Positions 59,510 to 64,000 of a stretch of 64,000 nt of DNA are shown here, piece after piece; position 1 is the stretch's first letter; each line of letters begins with the position of its first letter. Source of the DNA: Clarkia xantiana subsp. parviflora (lineage: Eukaryota > Streptophyta > Magnoliopsida > Myrtales > Onagraceae); the NCBI GenBank assembly GCA_036873135.1, contig JAPTYO010000007.1, positions 22,054,763 to 22,118,762 of the forward strand, written 5' to 3'. The notes beneath the pieces are model-generated. The model saw only the letters and a program-made list of their open reading frames with translations. It was not told where the DNA came from and did no database searches. The position numbers and the translations under genes were made by a program.

Positions 59510-60305
59510 AACCTTTTTTTGAATGTAATGTGGGATGTAATCTCACATTATGTCTCACATTACACCGACATTACGTTGTTTGGTTTTCTAAACGATGTAA
59601 TGTGCATTGTAATGTAATGTGCATCGTAATATGATATTACGTCCAAACTCCGTTCAACGTAATGTGAGATTACATTCAAAAACTGATGTAATGTGAGATT
59701 ACATCCAACATTACAAAGTTGTTATTTTACTATTATTTATTTAATAAGTAAATACTTTATATTATCTTTATATATTATGATAATAATAATAATAATAGAT
59801 TTTTACTTTTTATCTAATTCATAACTCATTATTATTATAATAATAAATAATGCATACGACGTTTGTATAAAATGTGTAAGTCTTTTTCGTTGCATTTTTT
59901 GTAAAAATTATCTTATAAAACTATAGAAAATATTTCAATTAATATAATTTTAATAGTTATGCGTATTGAGTTTACATATTTAGTTTTTGGAGTTCATAAA
60001 TGATTATAGTATATATTATTCACAAAACATAAAGTTTAAACATGTAATTAAAATATATATTTTTTTAAATCTTATCGTATTAATATATAATATACTCTCA
60101 TATATTAATATAATAACAATAAAGTCATATTACAATACACATTATAACACATATCAAACACTGTAATCTAACATTATAACATTATGCTACACATTACAGC
60201 ACAACCAAACACTGTAATCTGACATTACATTACATAGCTCACATTACTTGTAATTTCACATTTTAAGTAATCTCACATTACGTTCATTCAAGCACACCCT
60301 GAATG
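59510..60305. mobile_element. Repeat element with GTAATGTGAG motifs, possibly hAT-type
   Basis: Clustered TGTAATGTGAGATTACAT-like motifs at the left (59515-59720) and inverted ones at the right (60120-60290), with an AT-rich middle. The right end, inverted, reads CAGGGTGTGCTTGAATGAAC, resembling a hAT terminus. The left terminus is not clear. Confidence 0.45.
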
Positions 60306-63300
60306 TTTATTTCCAATCCTATTTTACTCCCCTAAGTACGAATTCTAAATCTGTCCTGATTACAGTATACTCATCGTGTCACACATATCATCTCACATTT
60401 TCCGTAATCTAACATTACGGTGCATTAAACATGCATAGAATATGACAACTCACATTTATTGTTCTTCTTTGATTAGCTTTCACTTAACCATCCACTTCGT
60501 AAAATACACACCAAATTTAACGCATGTGTAGAATTATCAAAAGAAAATAGTTTAATTATCTCCCTAATAATTCATCTACTTAACAGTTAACAGTGAGTTT
60601 CAATTAATTACACAGACTCGCACGCTCTCTCCCGCTCCCTGGGCGGCAAATGAGGACCACAGCAGGTCACTGCTAGTTAGCTAGGGGTTTGGGGAACCGG
60701 GAGTTCACCGTCTATCTCCGGTAGTGATACTACTGCTACAGATACAGCAACAACGTTGAATGTCCAATTAATGAATATATCCATGTCTCTGTCTGTCTCT
60801 GTTTAATTACCATCGTCTTGTCATTATCAAGTTTTGTTGCTTCTGACTGGGTGCTGCTACATTATATTTTAAGTTAATATAAAAATACCCCTGAACTATG
60901 TTAATTATCTTAATAATCAAAAACACATTACAAATAACTTAATTAAGGATTATCGTTTTTCCCTTATGCATCGTCGTATCGAGCTAAAATGACACGCTTG
61001 TGTACTGGACCATATTTGAACTAATTGTATTAGCATACGAAATTTGTCACTACACAAACACGACACTGCGAATTACCATTTCTATTTCAAATGATTTTTC
61101 AGAAGTGCCTGCTAATGTTTTGATAATCGATCTTTCAACTGACAAGGTGGACGATCTCTGGTATAATCATGTTTGATCCGGTCTAACCTAGTTTACCATT
61201 ATTCATAAACCTTCGAAGTCCGTCCAATTCAATCTTTTTTTTTTTTTATCATTTGAAGCGGCGAATCAAGAGTAGCTTATTTGTTCAACTTGATTTAAAT
61301 TCGACAGAAAGAGTTTATTATACATTATACTATTTTATCAAAACCAGACTGCTAGCATGCTCAGTTCACAGTTCGACTAAATCCGTTTGATTTTCAAAAC
61401 ATTGGTGCCTACTTTTGTATAACACTAATGATTTAGGTTGCGAATTAGACTGTGAAATTTTTGCCGAATGAATCTGTGTATTTACTGCCACTCCACTTAA
61501 AATAAATTACAGATCTGCCACACTGAGTACTTTCGGGTGATGTTTCACATGATGTTTCGGCATGTGTAGTAGAGCACTTTGTATAAACTAATAAGTAACC
61601 AAAAAGGTTAACTTCATCTTTACTCAACACTTACGTACAACATTTAAGCTCCAAAGACGAGTCAAATTAATTGCCTAGCTAGGATGGTAATTAATTGGGA
61701 AGAGCAGACAATAGCAATAATGCATAGATTAATTAAAATGATTCGTGTGGAAGAAAACTAAAGTGGAAGTATTTATTATTGATTGTTGTTGGTTGGTGTG
61801 GAGTAGGGTAGGGATGACGTAAGTAAAAGGACGGAACAGATTGGTGAATGAAAGGTCCTTCCTTGGGTTTTGCCGTTTTCAACACTCATCCGCCATTTTT
61901 ACTGCATTCGTGACACACTTTGCTTCGTCACTCTACATTTCACTGCATGCGTTTAATTTAATGAGATTCCGATACCGCTCTATGCATCATTAGGTTAGTT
62001 AAATTGTTTTACCTTTTAACTTAGTTTCTTTTTATATTAGCGAGTTCAATATCGAATTTACTAGTTAAATTTGAAAAAAAAAAAAGAGTAGCTTGATTTT
62101 TTATTTTTTTACAATTTACTAGTTATTAGATTTTACTTGAGAATAAATAACTAGCTATGTCAAATATTCAATCAAATCTAAATGGAATTAATCACGCGAT
62201 TGAAAAAAAAAAACTGACTAATTTAAAATTATAAAATATAAAATTATTCTCGGGTTCCTCTAGAAAACCATATATTTCCTTTGCAATTTAAGGATTTTAG
62301 TGATGACACACATTATAAGAACCAGTTGAATATTCAAAAACAATGTTTAAGTCAATTTCTCGAATTTTTCTTTAATTACGTGTTAGCAGTGTAATTAATT
62401 CTGTTTAGATTAGATTGAATACTTAACGTAGTTATAATGTATAAGTAAAAAAAGACTTGAGCTAATAATTTTTTTTTTAATCCAGTAATATATCAAGTTC
62501 CTAACCCTTCAACAATAATTTGATGATTAATCCTAGTTTATATTTTTATTTTTTATATTTTTAATTTTAAACATCAAGTGTTAAAGGGTGTTTCGACTAT
62601 ATTCTAATTTTATTTAGTTATTTATAGATTAAAGTGTGATATTTATAACAATCTAATTCAGAATAGTAGTTCAACACTTTATTTTTATCTGGATGTCTCG
62701 AATTCAAATAAAAAACTATTTATGACCAAAAGTTCAGACTTGTCGAACATCCAATAGCAACAAAAACCAGACATGTACATATCATGTGATTTCATTCCAT
62801 CCGTTTTAACAATGGATTTTTTGCATAAAAAGCGAATCTCACGAATCTGATAATTTGGAAAACTAATCACAACAAATAAAGTTGAGACACTTAATTGCAA
62901 TATGACATTATACTTGAGACAGATTTTAACCCTAAATTTTATCTGGTAATTCGTTTTAAAAAGTTGATGTTTTTCTTTAAGGAGACATGAAATTTGTTCA
63001 AAGAGAGGATGGTAGAAGTAGATAGTGAATATTAATTAATTAATAAAAAAAAGACACGGCCAAGGAAATCTTCAATTTAATTAATCAAGTTGGTTGTATA
63101 GAGTAGCACCTAACTAGGTAGGGATTATAAAGTAAATTTTAGGTGAAACGCATTAAGATACACTGTTTTGCTAAGTTTAGAGGGCCTCAAACCACTGTTT
63201 GAATTACCAAAACGAAAAAAGAGATGGTGTAAAGTAAAGAAGATGAGCTTTATTCCAACTTTTCTTTTTGTGAATAAATATAATATAGAGAATAATTAAA

Positions 63301-64000
63301 TGTTCATGCATGTAAACTGTATGATTACTTTAAGACCTGCACTGCACATATATATATAGTCATGAAGCATCCATGCAATGCAAGCAATGGAATATTAAAG
63401 AATGGAGCCTCCTACACCATACATTATTACGACCCTACCAAACCCCAATGCTTAATTATATATCTTCATAGCCATAGCAATTCCTTTCAGAAGGACATCC
63501 TTCCCATTTTATTTTATTTTATTAATTAATAATATAAATATTATAATTCTCTCTTCCAGAACCCTATTGTTTTGATAGTTTGTTGCGAAAAGGAGCATCT
63601 TCATAATCATTAATATCTTTAGTTTGAATGATATGTCATGTATCAAATCATATTAAGTGTCGAGGACTTTACTTTTTTATTATAAGGTCTTCTTTTTAAC
63701 CAAGCTAGAAAAGTTGGGTCGCTATTTTCTTTATAATCTAATAATGAATGGATTATATAGAATACTACTGTCTGGTATGAGACTATGAGTAAGAATGTGT
63801 AAAATCGAATTACTCCTTAACCGACTTATATTAGTGTGAGTGAATTTTATTTTTTTATGTATATGGATCAATTATTTTAGAATTTTATTCTTCTAATAGG
63901 TCCATAAGACATACGATAGAAAAAAAATACAGTACATTGTTTTATTTGATAGGTATAATAATATAAAATATTATAAGGCATTTAGTTGTAATCTCAGTGA
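60306..64000. other. Intergenic, no supported gene
   Basis: AT-rich. A less AT-rich island at 60615-60720 and a TGACGTAAG-containing island at 61795-61960 stand out but hold no coding sequence. Confidence 0.45.

Overview
The window is nuclear DNA of a flowering plant, most likely a eudicot. It is AT-rich, its genes have short GT-AG introns, and it carries plant-only families: a legume-lectin receptor kinase, a TDY-type (group D) MAP kinase, a BEL1-like TALE homeodomain factor, and Tat-lineage Ty3/gypsy, CACTA, Helitron and hAT elements. I cannot name the species. All calls were made by eye from the sequence; no database search was run.

Layout. 85-1713 (-) is a lectin receptor kinase cut off inside its kinase domain. 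2282-3300 holds a possible Helitron terminus and a broken RBM42-like RRM fragment. 6989-10609 (+) is an intact 11-exon RCC1/UVR8-like gene behind a cluster of ACGT-core (G-box) sites. From 10.9 to 45.0 kb seven small intron-free minus-strand genes lie among transposons. Each encodes an 77-144 residue protein with an N-terminal membrane anchor (in one case an N-myristoylation signal) and a low-complexity C-terminal tail rich in Gly with Cys, His or Asp. Three of them (20.6, 23.9 and 42.5 kb) share two conserved promoter blocks and flanking homology, so they come from segmental duplication. This family is the best candidate here for an undescribed system.

The mobile DNA between these genes is well resolved. 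It includes a CACTA deletion derivative (17285-19657, TSD TGG), a CACTA-type MITE (16874-17166, TSD GCA), a Mutator-like MITE (14951-15121), Helitron candidates (21648-22395, 25279-26875, 39642-40586), a hAT element (43481-43986, TSD GTTAGCAG) and a 5'-truncated LINE (47668-47967, TSD GGATAATGAAG). The largest is an 11-kb Ty3/gypsy Tat element (27670-38634, TSD GCCGG) that sits inside a foldback element. It lacks gag, has frameshifted pol with two RNase H domains, an insertion just before the RT active site, an antisense spliced gene and two unusual tandem arrays.

The right-hand part is host gene space: an MPK9-like MAP kinase (48660-51362, minus, ten coding exons) and a BLH2/BLH4 (SAWTOOTH)-like homeodomain gene (53077-57128, minus, four exons). 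The last 6.9 kb is AT-rich and holds no gene I can support, but includes a near-perfect 185-bp hairpin (59254-59438) and a repeat built from GTAATGTGAG motifs.
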